Assembly (NCBI GenBank): GCA_943736015.1
Contig: OX031065.1
Location: 40,872,427-40,936,426, forward strand
Direction of reading: 5' to 3'
Origin: Tridacna crocea
Lineage: Eukaryota; Mollusca; Bivalvia; Cardiida; Cardiidae
Length of the DNA stretch: 64,000 nucleotides
In this document: positions 45,295 to 56,858 of the stretch, in pieces
Layout: every line of letters starts with the position of its first letter
How positions within the stretch are numbered: position 1 is the stretch's first letter
Program-made: the position numbers and the translations under genes
Notes under the pieces: model-generated
Database searches by the model: none
What the model saw: only the letters and a program-made list of their open reading frames with translations
Told to the model about the DNA's origin: nothing

Positions 45295-46004
45295 CACAGT
45301 ATTTTTACAGATTATGCCCCTTTTTCTACTTAAAATTTTCACAGAGTCATGCACTTACAGCCAAGTGGTGGCATTAGTATGCTGTGCCCTTGTTGAAATT
45401 GGGTATGAGGAATCAACAGGATTATTTTTTTTTATCTTTGTAGATGTGCAGTTTGATGAAAAGTGGACATAATTGAGGTAAGAGTCACTGTACATAGGGT
45501 ATTTAAATGTTAACTTATAAACTAAATATCCTGATATTGTGTAAAATGTATTATCAGGAGAAAACGAGGTTTATATTTGAGATTTTCATCTTTAAAACTA
45601 TGATAATTGTTGGTATACTAAATTTCATGAGATGCTAAATGGCATAAAATAATTATACTGTTCCAGCAAAGAAAACTCTGAGAGTTTGCATCAAATTTCC
45701 AATTTCTAGCAGCATTTTGACAAGGTTGTGCTCTGTCTTCAGATTGTGACATGCTTCCCTTACATCAATCATGAATGATTAAAATAAATTAAGGGTACAA
45801 AAATGCATTGCATCATCAAGGCATGTAGCTGTAAAGTCATTATTATCCATCTTTATCACTCATAAGCTGCTAATTTGTAAATTCAGTGTCTGTGAAAATT
45901 GATTACAATAGACAAAAAAAGATAAACAGTGATGATGAGTGATCCTTAGTACATTGTTTTAAGTTTGCATAATTAAGTAAAAAATGCGGCACAATGCTAT
46001 AGAG
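45295..46004. other. No gene recognised
   Basis: A 34-nt exon-like segment (45443-45476; acceptor ttttttatctttgtag, donor GAG|GTAAGAG) has a stop in all three frames. Confidence 0.35.
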
Positions 46005-48470
46005 GCTAGGAGTGCTACTAGAGCACTTAGCGCTCATGGTGAGCTTTTACGATTGTTTTGCATTGGCCATGGTCAGTAGCCATCCTCAGTTTTTACCTTG
46101 TGTACACACAAGGGGGCACATTTTTAGTCCAGTACTCAGTTAATATGTTTGTCTTGATGATACATGTATCTCTGAAAGTATGGGTCAAAAACTAATTCAC
46201 CAGGTCAAATAATAAAAAAACCCTTATCTATTACTAGTCATATTATCCGTTCAATACTTATGATTGAAAGTTAGTCAAAATGATGGTCCTGATAATATCT
46301 GGGACCATTTTGAAAATAGGTCAGGTCAGATTAAAACTTGGTCATGAGGTCAAATGTTTAAAAGAACATTCTCTATAATACTGGTGGAAACTAAACAAAT
46401 GTTTTGTCTTGACAACATCATTAATGGATCACAAATGTGTTACATAGAGTCAACAAATAGGTCATCAGGTAGAATCTTTGAAAAGCCATGTGTATGTTCT
46501 AGAGGTCATATGTTCAGCCCAAAATTCATAAAATTAGTCAGAATGTTTGATAATCTTGGATTAATTTGAGAATGGACAAAACATGGTGTTGGGTCAAAAA
46601 CCAGGTAAACAGACACTCTGGAGGACACTCTGGAAGCCATATTTTCAGTTTAAACTGAGAATAATTGGCTGGAATGTTTGTATAGATGATGATTAGGACA
46701 TGTTGGCTAAAAAAGTAGGTACACTCGAAAGGGTTGCATTTTCAGTCCAGTACTCTAAGAATTTATCAGAATGTTTGTCTTGATGATATCTTACACAGAT
46801 TCAGTGTTCCCAATCATGCAAAATCATGCGTGAAACACGTATAAATGAAATAAAACATGAACAAAATTACAAACCTGTACGTGAAATCATGCACAAAGAA
46901 ATACAGAAGAAGATCAAACATAAAAATGAAAAAAAAAAGTGCTTGCATAGAACAGCTCACGTTAGAGCCATTTTTGGACAAAGTAAATCTAACATCAGAA
47001 AAATTTTGGATTTCCAGCTTTCTATTTTTAAAACATTTACATGGTCAGCATACTCGGTCTTTATTACCGTGACCTATCATTTGCAGACTGGGACTCCTTT
47101 GTTTCCAAAAAGAATCCTTAATTCAGCTCTGCCCTGTTCAACACAGTCTATGAAAAAACGTTTTGTTGTTGACGTCAACGTCTTTCGTCTGTACACATAA
47201 ACCTACGTTGGGAATAGCTCAGAAATGTTTCGGGTTTCGGAATTTGGGTTCCCATAAGCAAGCAAGGCACACGAGTTGTAGAAATATTCAACACGGAGAA
47301 AACAGAATTCATATCAGTATTCAAACTCATGCAAATTAGATCTCCTTTGCCAATCCCTTTACAGAATTGAAATTCAAGTAACAAAGTTTGGTTTCACGCG
47401 AGACCTCCTGAAAAAATGTAACCAAAAATAAAAGCCATTACCCGCTGATCTTCTGAAAAATGACAGGTTTTGAAGTGACTTGCTATCCTTATTGACAACC
47501 ATTAGCCAAATCATTCAGAAACACCTATCCACAATTAAATGGACATAAAAAATAGATCGGTCCAAAAAACGCGGAAACCCATGACACAACAAAATGCTTC
47601 TTTTTATATGGTCTGATCAGAGTCACTTCATACTTTCTTTTCAGCTTTTAATGGATTTAAGCTGTGAATTTCCACGTATATCTTGATATAACATATTGTT
47701 TTGCTGCAAATCATCAATATGGATTCCTTTACCTTCAGTTAAGAACCATTATTGTCATACCCTCAAATATGAAATCTAGCCAACATCCCACCCCTTATTT
47801 ACAACTCTAGGGGTAAGTATACACTGAAATAAAAACGGCTAATGGGATGTGAAAATATGAGCATAAAGACTACTGCAGTCTAGTTAAACATTTGACAAGC
47901 AATTCTTTAACTGTCAGTTACATTTAAAAATCTACATTGACAAAGTAGATCTGCATGATTGTTCTGCATCTGAACGAGAACAATGCATTAAGTAAAATAT
48001 CTAGAGTTGTGGGCATACAAGTTTTTTTCTGAATTTGTACCCCCATTTTTTTCCTATACCCCCATTTTTCAACTGTAGGGGGTACAAAAAACCCCCAAAT
48101 AAAATTTTCAGGGGGAACACTGCAGGTTTGAAGCTGAGCCACATCAGGTCTAAGAGTAGGTCACTGACATATCTCGGGTTAACCATGTATACACTCTTGG
48201 GGTCACCTTTTTAGCCCATAACTCATGTTAGTTGGTCATTTTGTTTGCCTTAGTGATATCTACATGGAGTTTTTGAATGGGTCAAGTTGGGTAAATGAGT
48301 AGGTCATAGAGACAAATCTTAGAAAAGCTAGTGTACTCTCTATAGGCCACATTCTCAGTCTAGTAGTCCTGAAAGTTGTTCACATATTTATCTTGATATC
48401 TTGAGATTTGAAATGGGTCTTGATGGATCGAAAAGGCTCAAAAAACCCAGGACTATCATGGCCCTCTTGT
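46005..48470 (+). mobile_element. Helentron-like element interrupted by a hAT-like insertion
   Basis: Head gctaggagtgctactagagc, actt, agcgctcatggtgagctttt. The body repeats gtcttgatgatatc, gggtcaaaaactaat, ccaggtcaaat and cagtccagtactc units. It ends aggactatcatggccctctt, then gttt at about 48470, matching the terminal gccctcttgttt of the 19596 and 42274 elements. Sequence 46802-48122 is foreign. Confidence 0.65.
46802..48122. mobile_element. hAT-like DNA element (10-bp TIR) nested in the Helentron-like element
   Basis: CAGTGTTCCC at 46802-46811 and the inverse GGGAACACTG at 48113-48122. CAG...CTG termini are common in hAT elements. The expected 8-bp duplication is not intact (CAGATT left versus CAGGTT right). 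ORFs at 46826-47200 and 47924-48142 show no transposase motif. Non-autonomous or decayed. Confidence 0.5.
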
Positions 48471-49381
48471 TTATACTTTAATTTTCTTAATTAATACAGC
48501 AATACAACATAATAGGCGTATAGAATTCAAAAGTGCATACCACTGTAAATAACATAAAATAATCAATGATAAATACAACAAAATACAACACTTTTTTTTG
48601 TTAATAAAGGCCTCTGGCCTAACATACAATAAAACAAAAATTACATATCAAGTAGATTATGTCCCCTTTACATTAATTAACTACTCACACGTTGTTTAAA
48701 CTGTAGACTGCAAAATTTATGAAACATACAAAAGTAAGTAAGTAAATATTTTATTATAGTGACATGTGCATGAATTAACAAAGTACAACTGATAACAAAT
48801 AAATATAAACACCCGGCCCCCATGGGCCTATATGTCACTTTCAAACATAAGTAACAAAGTAGGTACACATGACCGAAAGGGGAAGAGTGGCTGTCAATGA
48901 ATAGGGAATCAAGCACACATTTTTTTTTTTATAGCATATCGTCAGTCAAGCCACGCCTCCTAAATCTTGAGGAGACGTTGATTGGCTGAGGACAAACCTA
49001 ATAATAACATAATTCTTATGTGATTGAAAAACGAATAAAACGAAATATAAGGAATGTCTCCACCCCTTTTTTTTTTTAACATATATACAAGCAGATGGCC
49101 ATTAATTCATGCTGGACAATTGTTCTCCCTAATCTACAAATAACCAAGTGCAATGTAAACCAGGTTCAGGTTGCATGAGCAACCTGTCAAGGTTTAACCT
49201 GCCCTTGGCTTTCTTTGTCTTGTCAATGATTTGGTTGTCGAAAATGATAGACAGTAGGATTTATTGAATTCTGGTATTAAAAGACTATACATCCAAGACA
49301 TCTTATTATTCTTCACTGATAAATGCAAGATGCATAAATTATCACAAGTTTCTATATACATTTACCCATAAAAATTGTTGT
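48471..49381. other. AT-rich unassigned segment
   Basis: Contains a small palindrome aggcctctggcct near 48608 and ccggcccccatgggcc near 48813, reminiscent of retroelement 3' regions but not assignable. Confidence 0.3.
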
Positions 49382-49610
49382 TTAACCCTTTCCCAAACAA
49401 TCCCTTATATTTACAGGTCAGGAATAGAAGCCTTTTGAAAACATTGTGGGAAAAGGAGAAAATGCTGGTAACCAGCATTTTGTCCTTTTCTGACAATGCT
49501 TTCTACCCTGTCATATAGAAAAATCATCTTTTTAGCAACTGCTAATTTGTCATCTCCATAATGCCTTCAATTTGGTCTGGTCCAAAACCTGCCGCCTGGG
49601 AAAGGGTTAA
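49382..49610. mobile_element. TTAA hairpin MITE, full copy
   Basis: TTAACCCTTTCCCAAACAAT at the left and GGGAAAGGGTTAA at the right, with hairpin aaaatgctggtaaccagcatttt. Shares its right TTAA with a second, right-truncated copy (49607 to about 49795; TTAACCCATTACCAAATGAC). Confidence 0.88.
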
Positions 49611-50003
49611 CCCATTACCAAATGACAAAATTCCAGACCGATCCAAACCGAAAGAAACCACAGACGACATCTAAAAGTGCATCCAAGTTGAAAAACAAGT
49701 ATCCTATAGAATAGAAAACATTGTGAGAATAGGAGAAATTGCTTATTACAAGCAATCCCCCCTCCCTCACAATGCCCTCCACAGCTATATATCTTTAGTG
49801 CGTTAAATGCGGCATTGTTTTGCAATGCATTAAGTAAGCGCACAAATCCCTTACAGTGTTGACCAAGGATAGGCTGTATAGCAAGCAACCCGTCCAAATC
49901 AGCTCCATCAGGAACCAGTGTAAAATTGATCTAGGGTCTTGATTGTATTTTCTGAAGAAATTGCAATATAGTATAATTAGCTATATATTGATCGACGTCT
50001 TAA

Positions 50004-50543
50004 AGGTGGCCCTTCAGATTTTGGGACAAAAATTGTACAAAAATGCAAAAAAAGTCATCCTTATACTCCCAAAGCCTTTTAATTTTCATTCATAAAACCC
50101 CAGTAGTCGAACACTGTCTGACAACACGAGAAATTAGAGATTTACTACACCCCAGGTCGACACCGACGGGAGACACATTCTATTTTTAGATGATCAATTT
50201 GCTCATTTACATATAGGAATACACAGACAAAGTTTCAAACATAGCATCCGAAGGAGACATTATGGAAAATAATTATTACATGTTTGTTATGTGATAGAAT
50301 TTAAGCGTTATGAGTCACGTGCAAGTCACTTGGCATTCTCGAAATGCTTTATTGATTTTTGGTGGGAAATCTAAAAATACCTTAAGAGGCTACGTAGCCT
50401 TTTAAGGGAATACCATCAAAAAATTTTTTTTTGTAATTTTATGAATCTTAATTATTGATGATTTGTATTATTTTTTCATATGAATTTCAGTGATACATAT
50501 ACTTTTTAATTTGGTGAGATGTAAAAATTCTAAATACCCACCT
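50004..50543. mobile_element. 540-bp T2/Kolobok-type MITE
   Basis: TTAA (50000-50003) then AGGTGGCCCTTC at the left; GTACCCACCT-like end then TTAA (50544-50547) at the right, i.e. TTAA|AGGTGG...CCACCT|TTAA. The TTAAAGG terminal signature is that of T2-type MITEs of the Kolobok superfamily. The TIR is short (about 8 bp). No ORF. Confidence 0.6.
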
Positions 50544-50547
50544 TTAA

Positions 50548-50881
50548 AGATAAGGCTTTCACTATAAATTTAGACAATTTTCTTTCATGATTAAAAATAA
50601 GAACGACGAGTTTCTCATCTGGAGTAAGATCAACATTAAGAATGTCACCAAATACTTGAGCTTGTAAGTCTTGTTAAAAGGAACAAGATGCTATGAAATG
50701 GCTTTCATTTTCAATAACATTTTCATTGCAGAAAACACAAACCCGGTCACTTAAAGGTTCTCCAATATAACGTCCTGTTTCTATCCAAAGCGGAAAAATA
50801 CCACATCTTAACTGAGCGAGAAATAAATGCTCATTTCTGCTAAGATTCGAAATGATATATTTTTCAGTTGACGGAACTTCC
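50548..50881 (-). pseudogene. LINE fragment, C-terminal part (Cys/His end of ORF2)
   Basis: Minus-strand frame reads KEVPSTEKYIISNLSR, LFLAQLRCGIFPLWIETGRY and RVCVFCNENVIENESHF (C..C....E..H pattern usual at the end of APE-type ORF2), with the frame closing near 50555. It continues the reverse transcriptase at 54295-55235; the two are separated by the 50886-54290 insertion. Joining leaves a one-base frame offset, consistent with a small deletion. Confidence 0.85.
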
Positions 50882-51849
50882 TTAAAGGGCAAATCAACAA
50901 GTTTCTGATATGATTAGTTTTGAAATCTACATCAATCAAATGGCAACCTGGTAATATTGTAATTTGAAAAAAAAATTAGTAAAAGTACTTTTTTTCAATT
51001 TATATTTTTGCTTATTAGTTTTTCTAGCATCGCTTACCTCCCTTACTTATTGTAGCGCACCTTGATCTGTGACGTCATAGGAGCGTTTGTTTCAATATGG
51101 ACCTCGTTTCAGATAGTGAAATGAGCGATATTTAAGACGAAGGAATACACGATTCTAGGCCGGTAAGGCCGTACATGTACCACCGAGTTTTTAATGAAAC
51201 TTAATAGTTTCTGATGATGAGGATAAAAGTAAAAATTCGCCCACCAATGGCGAAAATAACGATGTTATGCCGGACTTTTGAACAGCGTGATGAGTATCAC
51301 GCCTACATGTATTAGGCTACGGGGCGAACGTCGCTTACAGAAATATTATTCGATACATGATAAAATTAAGTGTACGGCATAAGCTTTGTTTCACTTGAAG
51401 TATTTTCAGTAGATTTACGGGTGGCATTAATAATAATAATAATAAAAAAGACGGTTTCAAGACAGATCCACGACTACACAGTTCCCCGACACTTTTAAAG
51501 ACATTTCTCCTACACTTTAGTTTCATGTCAAATAACCGATTTCTTGACTTTTACGATTGATAATCGTGAGATGTTAGTTCTAACTATTTGTTGGTGGATT
51601 CTATATTTGTACCTTGTAAAGAATTCTGTAAACATTGACAGGTACAAAATTTGTTCTCTCATGGGTGAAGGGTTACACAATAAATCGCGATTTTCGTGAA
51701 AATAAGAATAGTTTGAAATGCTGTTAACGAGCGTGAAATTTGAGAAAATAATATGTTCCGAGATCGTTAAGACAATCATCAAAATTATTTTATATTCTGG
51801 GTAACCGCGTTTGTATCAATTTATCCTTTATCCACAATATTTTCTACTT

Positions 51850-52097
51850 TTAACTCTTTACCATACGACAAAATATTAAACAGGTCCAAACTGAAATAGC
51901 TTGCAGACGACAAAATAAAGTTATATATTTCAAAAATTGAAATTTTGTTCCAGTAGAGTAAAACACTGTGTTAACAGGAGAATATGCTGGTTACTAGGTT
52001 ACTTTCTACTAGGTAGCTGGTTACTTTCTTACAATGTTTTTAAAAGTCTGCTGTCTTCGGGGTCGTAAAAATTATGGATTGATTGGTAAAGGGTTAA
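51850..52097. mobile_element. TTAA hairpin MITE within the Kolobok-like insertion
   Basis: TTAACTCTTTACCATACGAC at the left and TTGGTAAAGGGTTAA at the right. The hairpin contains a short duplication (ttactttctactaggtagctgg). Partial copies follow at 52160-52215 and 52220-52440. Confidence 0.85.
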
Positions 52098-52847
52098 ATA
52101 TAAATCCCACACATTGGGCACAAGTTCTGGTTAAGTTCACAGGGAGCAGTATCCGAATTTGAATTTTGCTTTGAATTTGGTCTGGTCCAAAATTTGCCGT
52201 CTGGGAAAGGGTTAAATTTTTACCAAACATCAAATTTATTGACTCAACCGAATTGAAAGCAATTTAAAAATTTAAGAGTCAACAAATTAAATTTAACTCG
52301 CATGTTTGGACTTGTTTTTGATGGGTAAAAAACATTGTAGAAAAAGGAGAAAATGCTGGTCAGCAACATTTCTCTTTTACCTATAATGTTTTCGAAAGTT
52401 TTTTCTATCTTTACAAGGGTCGTAAAAACAAAAGATTTCTCTCAGTAGGATGTCTAGAAGACAGAGTATGGAGAGGAACAGGGAAATATCCACAAATCGG
52501 AAATGTAAAGATACAATTCAAAATTTGTTCAAAATGATAGTAAGTTGTCAAATCATTTTTAAGAGTGAAATGTCTAAGAGAAGAAGTGTACGGGATAAAA
52601 GCTGTAACATGGGTTTACTGTCACAAACAAACATTACAGAGTAAAGGGGTGAGATATGCAAATGTTATGTAACCATTTCCTGTATTGTTTCAACTGGCCG
52701 GTGATGGATTAACATTTATGACCATGACTAGGGGTAGCCAGATACTGACTTCACCCTTTACCATGCAAACCCTAGGTCTAGTTTCCAATACCCAAAGAAA
52801 GAGTGTTTCAAAAACAGTGTGGGAAGAAAAAGATGTTTACTGTTTAA

Positions 52848-52903
52848 GGGCAAATCCTAATATATTTTGACCATACTGTTTTTTGCTCCAATTAGCTGCA
52901 AAT
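52848..52903 (+). repeat. Inverted copy of the Kolobok-like right terminus
   Basis: GGGCAAATCCTAATATATTT continuing through gaccatactg and ttgctccaattagctgcaaa matches the complement of 54232-54290 with few differences and is preceded by TTAA (52844-52847). Confidence 0.85.
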
Positions 52904-53273
52904 ATTTTTGGTTCACAATTCTTTTCTTGTCTGCAAATGCTTTCAATTTGAACCAGTCTGAAATTTTTGTGTTTGGTGAATGGTCACTTGACCCTTTGTT
53001 TTTTTACAACCCTGAGACAGAAGCCTTTTGAAAACATTGTGGAAAAGGGAGAAAAAGCTGAAACACTTGAAAGTTAACATCATTTGAACAATCCAGACTT
53101 TGGTACTTGCAAAATCTATGAATTTGGATGAATATGTTATGTTGTTGCCTTTGAAAACATTGTGAGGAAAAGAGAAAATGCTAAGATTTTCTCCTTTTCC
53201 CATAATGTTTTCCATCCTTTCCAAATCAAATTTCATTTCAACTTTTTGATTACCATTTTTTGTCATGTGCAAA

Positions 53274-53499
53274 TTAACCCTTTACCAAACAATCCCTGGT
53301 TTTTACAACCCTGAGATGGAAGCCTTTTTAAAACATTGTGGGAAAAGGAGAGAATGCTGGTAACCAACATTTTCTTCTTATCCTACAATGTTTTCTATCC
53401 TGGTGGAAACAAATTTCAATATTTCAGTTAGGTTTACTTTGTTTGCAAGTGCTTTTAATTTGGACCATTCTAAAATTTTGTCTCTTGGTAAAGGGTTAA
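53274..53499. mobile_element. TTAA hairpin MITE, full copy
   Basis: TTAACCCTTTACCAAACAAT at the left and TTGGTAAAGGGTTAA at the right. Two further remnants without left ends lie at 52900-52990 and 53010-53270. Confidence 0.85.
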
Positions 53500-53664
53500 A
53501 TGTTGAAAACATTTGGGAAAAAAAGGGGAGAAAACGGCACCAATTTCTACTTTGTTAAGAATGTAGATCTAGAAAAGGATAAAATATTACGAAAAACAAT
53601 TAAAGGAATTACCGACCTTATGTTTGTTTTTCTTTTTGGAGATTGCCATTGCGGAATGTCTGTC

Positions 53665-53979
53665 TTAAATATGGCCTATCTTATTTCGACTCGGAGTTTC
53701 GAACAATGTCGGCACAGCATCAGGTTTTAATCGCAGCCTAATATTCCTATAACCAACTTCTTTTACGAGTTTTGGACTTATTAAGAACTGACTGTCCTCG
53801 AAGTGTTTCAAACACAATTTGGAATGAACTGATGGCACAAAATCCTCCGTTACTGTCCGGCACCGGTTTAAACGTTGAATCCATAGTTTCCTCCTTTTTA
53901 ATTCCTTCGGAAATTTGAACATACTAATTCTATGTGTTCCTGATTCGACGTTGAAGCCATAGGCTGCACAATTTACCAT
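53665..53979 (-). pseudogene. THAP-domain protein fragment of a Kolobok-like transposon
   Basis: The ORF begins MVNCAAYGF. THAP domains are zinc-dependent DNA-binding modules that open many transposases (Kolobok, P, ISL2EU). Visible landmarks: C4, FKFPKE at 21-26, invariant-type W33, C56-x2-H59-F (LCLKHF) and AVPTLF at 88-93. The expected second zinc ligand at position 9 is Phe instead of Cys, so zinc binding should be impaired. The frame ends about 11 residues after AVPTLF; no catalytic region follows. It probably encoded the DNA-binding head of the transposase of the surrounding element; now a remnant. Confidence 0.8.
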
Positions 53980-54294
53980 TTTTTCGGCTGAATTCTATGT
54001 TAATACTCAGATATCTGCGTATAATCATCAGCGTTCCTACTTATTTCTACTGACTGTAAACACAGGCTTACGCGACTATGACGTCACACAGGTACGGGAG
54101 ATAAGCGAATCAGGGGAAGTAAGCCATGCACCGTTTTTGGGGCCGTATATCAGCGTGACAATTCGAGCGTGATTTATGGCATGTTACAGAGTGGTATTTA
54201 TGAAAACTGATGGACACGTGTTTACTAACATCATTTGCAGCTGATTGGAGCAAAAAAACAGTATGGTCAAAAAATCTTAGGATTTGCCCTTTAA

Positions 54295-55235
54295 ATAGTC
54301 TATGTTGCGTAATTTAGGCAAGTTTTCAACACTAGTAGTCCATATTGATTTATAATAAATATTTATCTTTTACTCGGCAAGAGTCAAATCAATACAACTT
54401 TTGCTTTCAAAAAAATTATCTAAACCCAATTTATTGAGCATGACCTTGAAATCACTTGACCAATTATTATTGCATAGTCTACAGTCATGATTGAACGTTG
54501 CCTTTGTCAGACGATTGTTATCCATACGAATTAGTCTATTCCAGAACCGAATAATATTTAACCAATGTCTGTACAGGCATGGTAGCCATTTAATGTCTCC
54601 TATCAGTGCTATAATTGGTGCCTATCTATGAACACCCATAAAGAATCTCATGGCTCTATTTTGAATATTATCTAAACAGCGGTATGATTTTATTCCCCAT
54701 GTAGATGAACCATAATCGAGAACAGGCGCAACACAACTAAAGTACAATTTTTCATAGGTTTTGAATCTGAAGTCCTTCATCTTACGAATCTTCGATGTTA
54801 ATCCACCAAGTGCTCTACCTGCCCCTTTTGAGATGTTCATGAAAATAGACACCTAGATACTTGTAGCATTCAACGATACCAAGTTCACTTTGACCTAATT
54901 TAAACTGGTACTCTGTTTTGCGATGTCGCGCCGGTCTAAAATGCATACACTTCGATTTATCAGTGTTAATAACCACACACCATTTATTACACCACTTCGA
55001 AAGAGTGACCAACATTTTCTGGAGGTCATTTTCAGAAGATGCTACAAAAACGATATCGTCTGCATATAACAAGAGGGATATCTTTCTATTGTCAATTTCA
55101 ACTCCAAGGTCAAGGGCATTTATATCAGCGACAAGGTCATTTATGAAAATCGAAAATATTGTAGGTGAAATACAGTATCCCTGTTTTGTGCCGATCGAAC
55201 AACTGAACCACTCATTTACATTTACAGTCTATAAG
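54295..55235 (-). pseudogene. LINE fragment, reverse transcriptase palm to thumb
   Basis: Minus-strand reading: GTKQGYCISPTIFSIFINDL (RT block 4) near 55190-55130, YADDIVFVAS with catalytic YADD at 55055-55066, then SKCMHFRP and VECYKYLGVYF. After a shift near 54840 come LYFSCVAPVLDYGSSTWG and IQNRAMRFFMGV, then GDIKWLPCLYRHWLN to LPKLRNIDYLK at the insertion point. 5'-truncated at about 55235, as is usual for LINEs. APE-type, probably CR1-like; frame shifts make it non-functional. The 3' remainder is at 50548-50881. Confidence 0.88.
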
Positions 55236-55979
55236 ACAAACTGTTTGCATCAGATTTTTAAAACAAATTTTATTGATTTCTTATTAGTCACATATAGATG
55301 TATTCTATTGTTACTTAATTATTGTAAATGTTTTAAATTATACCAGTATAAGTAAATGGGGTAACTAAAATTTATGGATAATTAATATTTCTGCTTGAAA
55401 TAATTTGATAACATTAACATATTTCTTGTACAAATAGCAACTTGCAGAATGTTAGAGCTGAGGACTAAATAATATCTATCTAATAACTGTAAATATGAAT
55501 TACAAAATTATTGTATTCAAACATGAAGAAAATGTTTTAACCTAATTTTTTGCCAATTTTGTATACAAGTGACGGGGAATTTTTTAAGTCATGAAATTGC
55601 ATGGTAGGGTTTACTTAAGGTTTAACTGTTGAAGCTATGGTTTTGACACTAATTCAAAATTGGTTTTCACTCTTTTGGCTCAGAAATCAATGCCTCTTCT
55701 GCTTTAGGGTTTATTAGGGCGAATCTACCATAGATATTGTGTAAAAGTTTCAAAAGTTTGAGGTTTGTCATCTTGGTTTTTAAAATATTCCATTAGTTGA
55801 GAGATACATGATGACAAAACAAAATTTTTGCAAAAGATGAATCCTTTAAAATAGTACCATGTCTTTCAAATTGATAGGTGTGATACATGAAGTATCTAAA
55901 CATGATGTGTGTCTATCAGACACACATTTGCTTTAAACATGTTTGAGGGTCAGGAAACCAAAGGGATTTATTATAACTA
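55236..55979. other. No gene recognised
   Basis: AT-rich. A small hairpin atgtgtgtct / agacacacat (55905-55927) sits between two taaacatg words. Confidence 0.4.
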
Positions 55980-56206
55980 TTAACTCTTTACAACAAAATT
56001 TTAGACTGGTCCAAATTGAAAACAATTTTTGCAGACAACAAATAAAATGTGCCTTAACTTGTTGAATATTTCCAGAAAGATTATAAGCCATTGTGGGAAA
56101 AAGGAGAAAATGCTAGTTACCAGCATTTTCTCCTTTTCCACAATGTTTTTAAAGGTCCTATTTCCAAGGGTCTTCAAAATGTGGGAACTGTGTGGTAAAC
56201 GGTTAA
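55980..56206. mobile_element. TTAA hairpin MITE, full copy
   Basis: TTAACTCTTTACAACAAAAT at the left and GTGGTAAACGGTTAA at the right; hairpin aaaatgctagttaccagcatttt. A degraded relative lies at 56245-56465. Confidence 0.85.
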
Positions 56207-56462
56207 AGATATTATCAGCATAAGGTATTTGATTTTAAAGATCTTAATGCTTTATCAAATGATAAAATTTTAGACTTGTCCAAATACAAAGCCTTTGCAG
56301 ACAATGAATTAATTATAGCTCGATTCATATTTGTCTTCAAACAAATGGAAAGCATTTAGAGAAGGAGAAAATGCTGATTCCCAGCATCTTCCCCTTCTCC
56401 AGTAGTCTTTTCCAAGCCTTCTTTTTAAAGGTTGTTTTAAAAGGAGATCATTTGATACAGAG

Positions 56463-56692
56463 TTAACCCATTACCACTCAATCCCTACTTTTGACTACCC
56501 TTAGAAAGAAGCCTTTAGAAAACATTGTGGGAAAAGGAGAAAAATGCTGGTAACCAGCAATTTCTCCTTTTCTCACAATGTTTTCTACTCCATCAGAGAC
56601 AATTTTCAACATTAAAAGAACATTTAAATTGTCGTCTACAAATGCTTTCAGTTTCTACCAATCAAAATTTTTGTTGTGTTGTAAAGAGTTAA
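56463..56692. mobile_element. TTAA hairpin MITE, full copy
   Basis: TTAACCCATTACCACTCAAT at the left and TTGTAAAGAGTTAA at the right. Long hairpin around gctggtaaccagc. Confidence 0.88.
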
Positions 56693-56858
56693 ACCCAAAT
56701 TATCACAAATGAATTTTTTTTTAAATGTAGTTGTTTATCTATTCCATTATTGTAACAAGAAGTATAAGAGAAAAAAAAAGTCGTCTTTTTTTCTGTAAAA
56801 ATGGAAAGTGTTTGCATTTTTATATCATCTGTGGCCATCAGTGCATTGAATTATTTCT

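Larger units (their letters stand above)
50886..54290. mobile_element. Kolobok-like DNA transposon insertion, decayed and composite
   Basis: TTAA at 50882-50885 and 54291-54294 flanks inverted ends AGGGCAAATC (50886-50895) and GATTTGCCCT (54281-54290). LINE coding sequence stops on one side and resumes on the other, so the insertion is certain. TTAAAGG termini, TTAA duplication and a THAP-domain gene (53665-53979) point to Kolobok. A 59-bp copy of the right end lies inverted at 52848-52903, also next to TTAA, so the interval may be two abutting elements (50886-52843 and 52848-54290). It is filled with later TTAA MITEs. No catalytic transposase domain was recognised. Confidence 0.72.

Noticed and set aside
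45443-45476. 34-nt segment between excellent splice-like sites
   Set aside because: Stops occur in all three frames and no neighbouring exon was found.
51098-51330. Plus-strand stretch MDLVSDSEMSD and RPVRPYMY inside the Kolobok-like insertion, hinting at a second transposon protein
   Set aside because: Several in-frame stops and no Cys-rich core follow; the resemblance is too slight to annotate.
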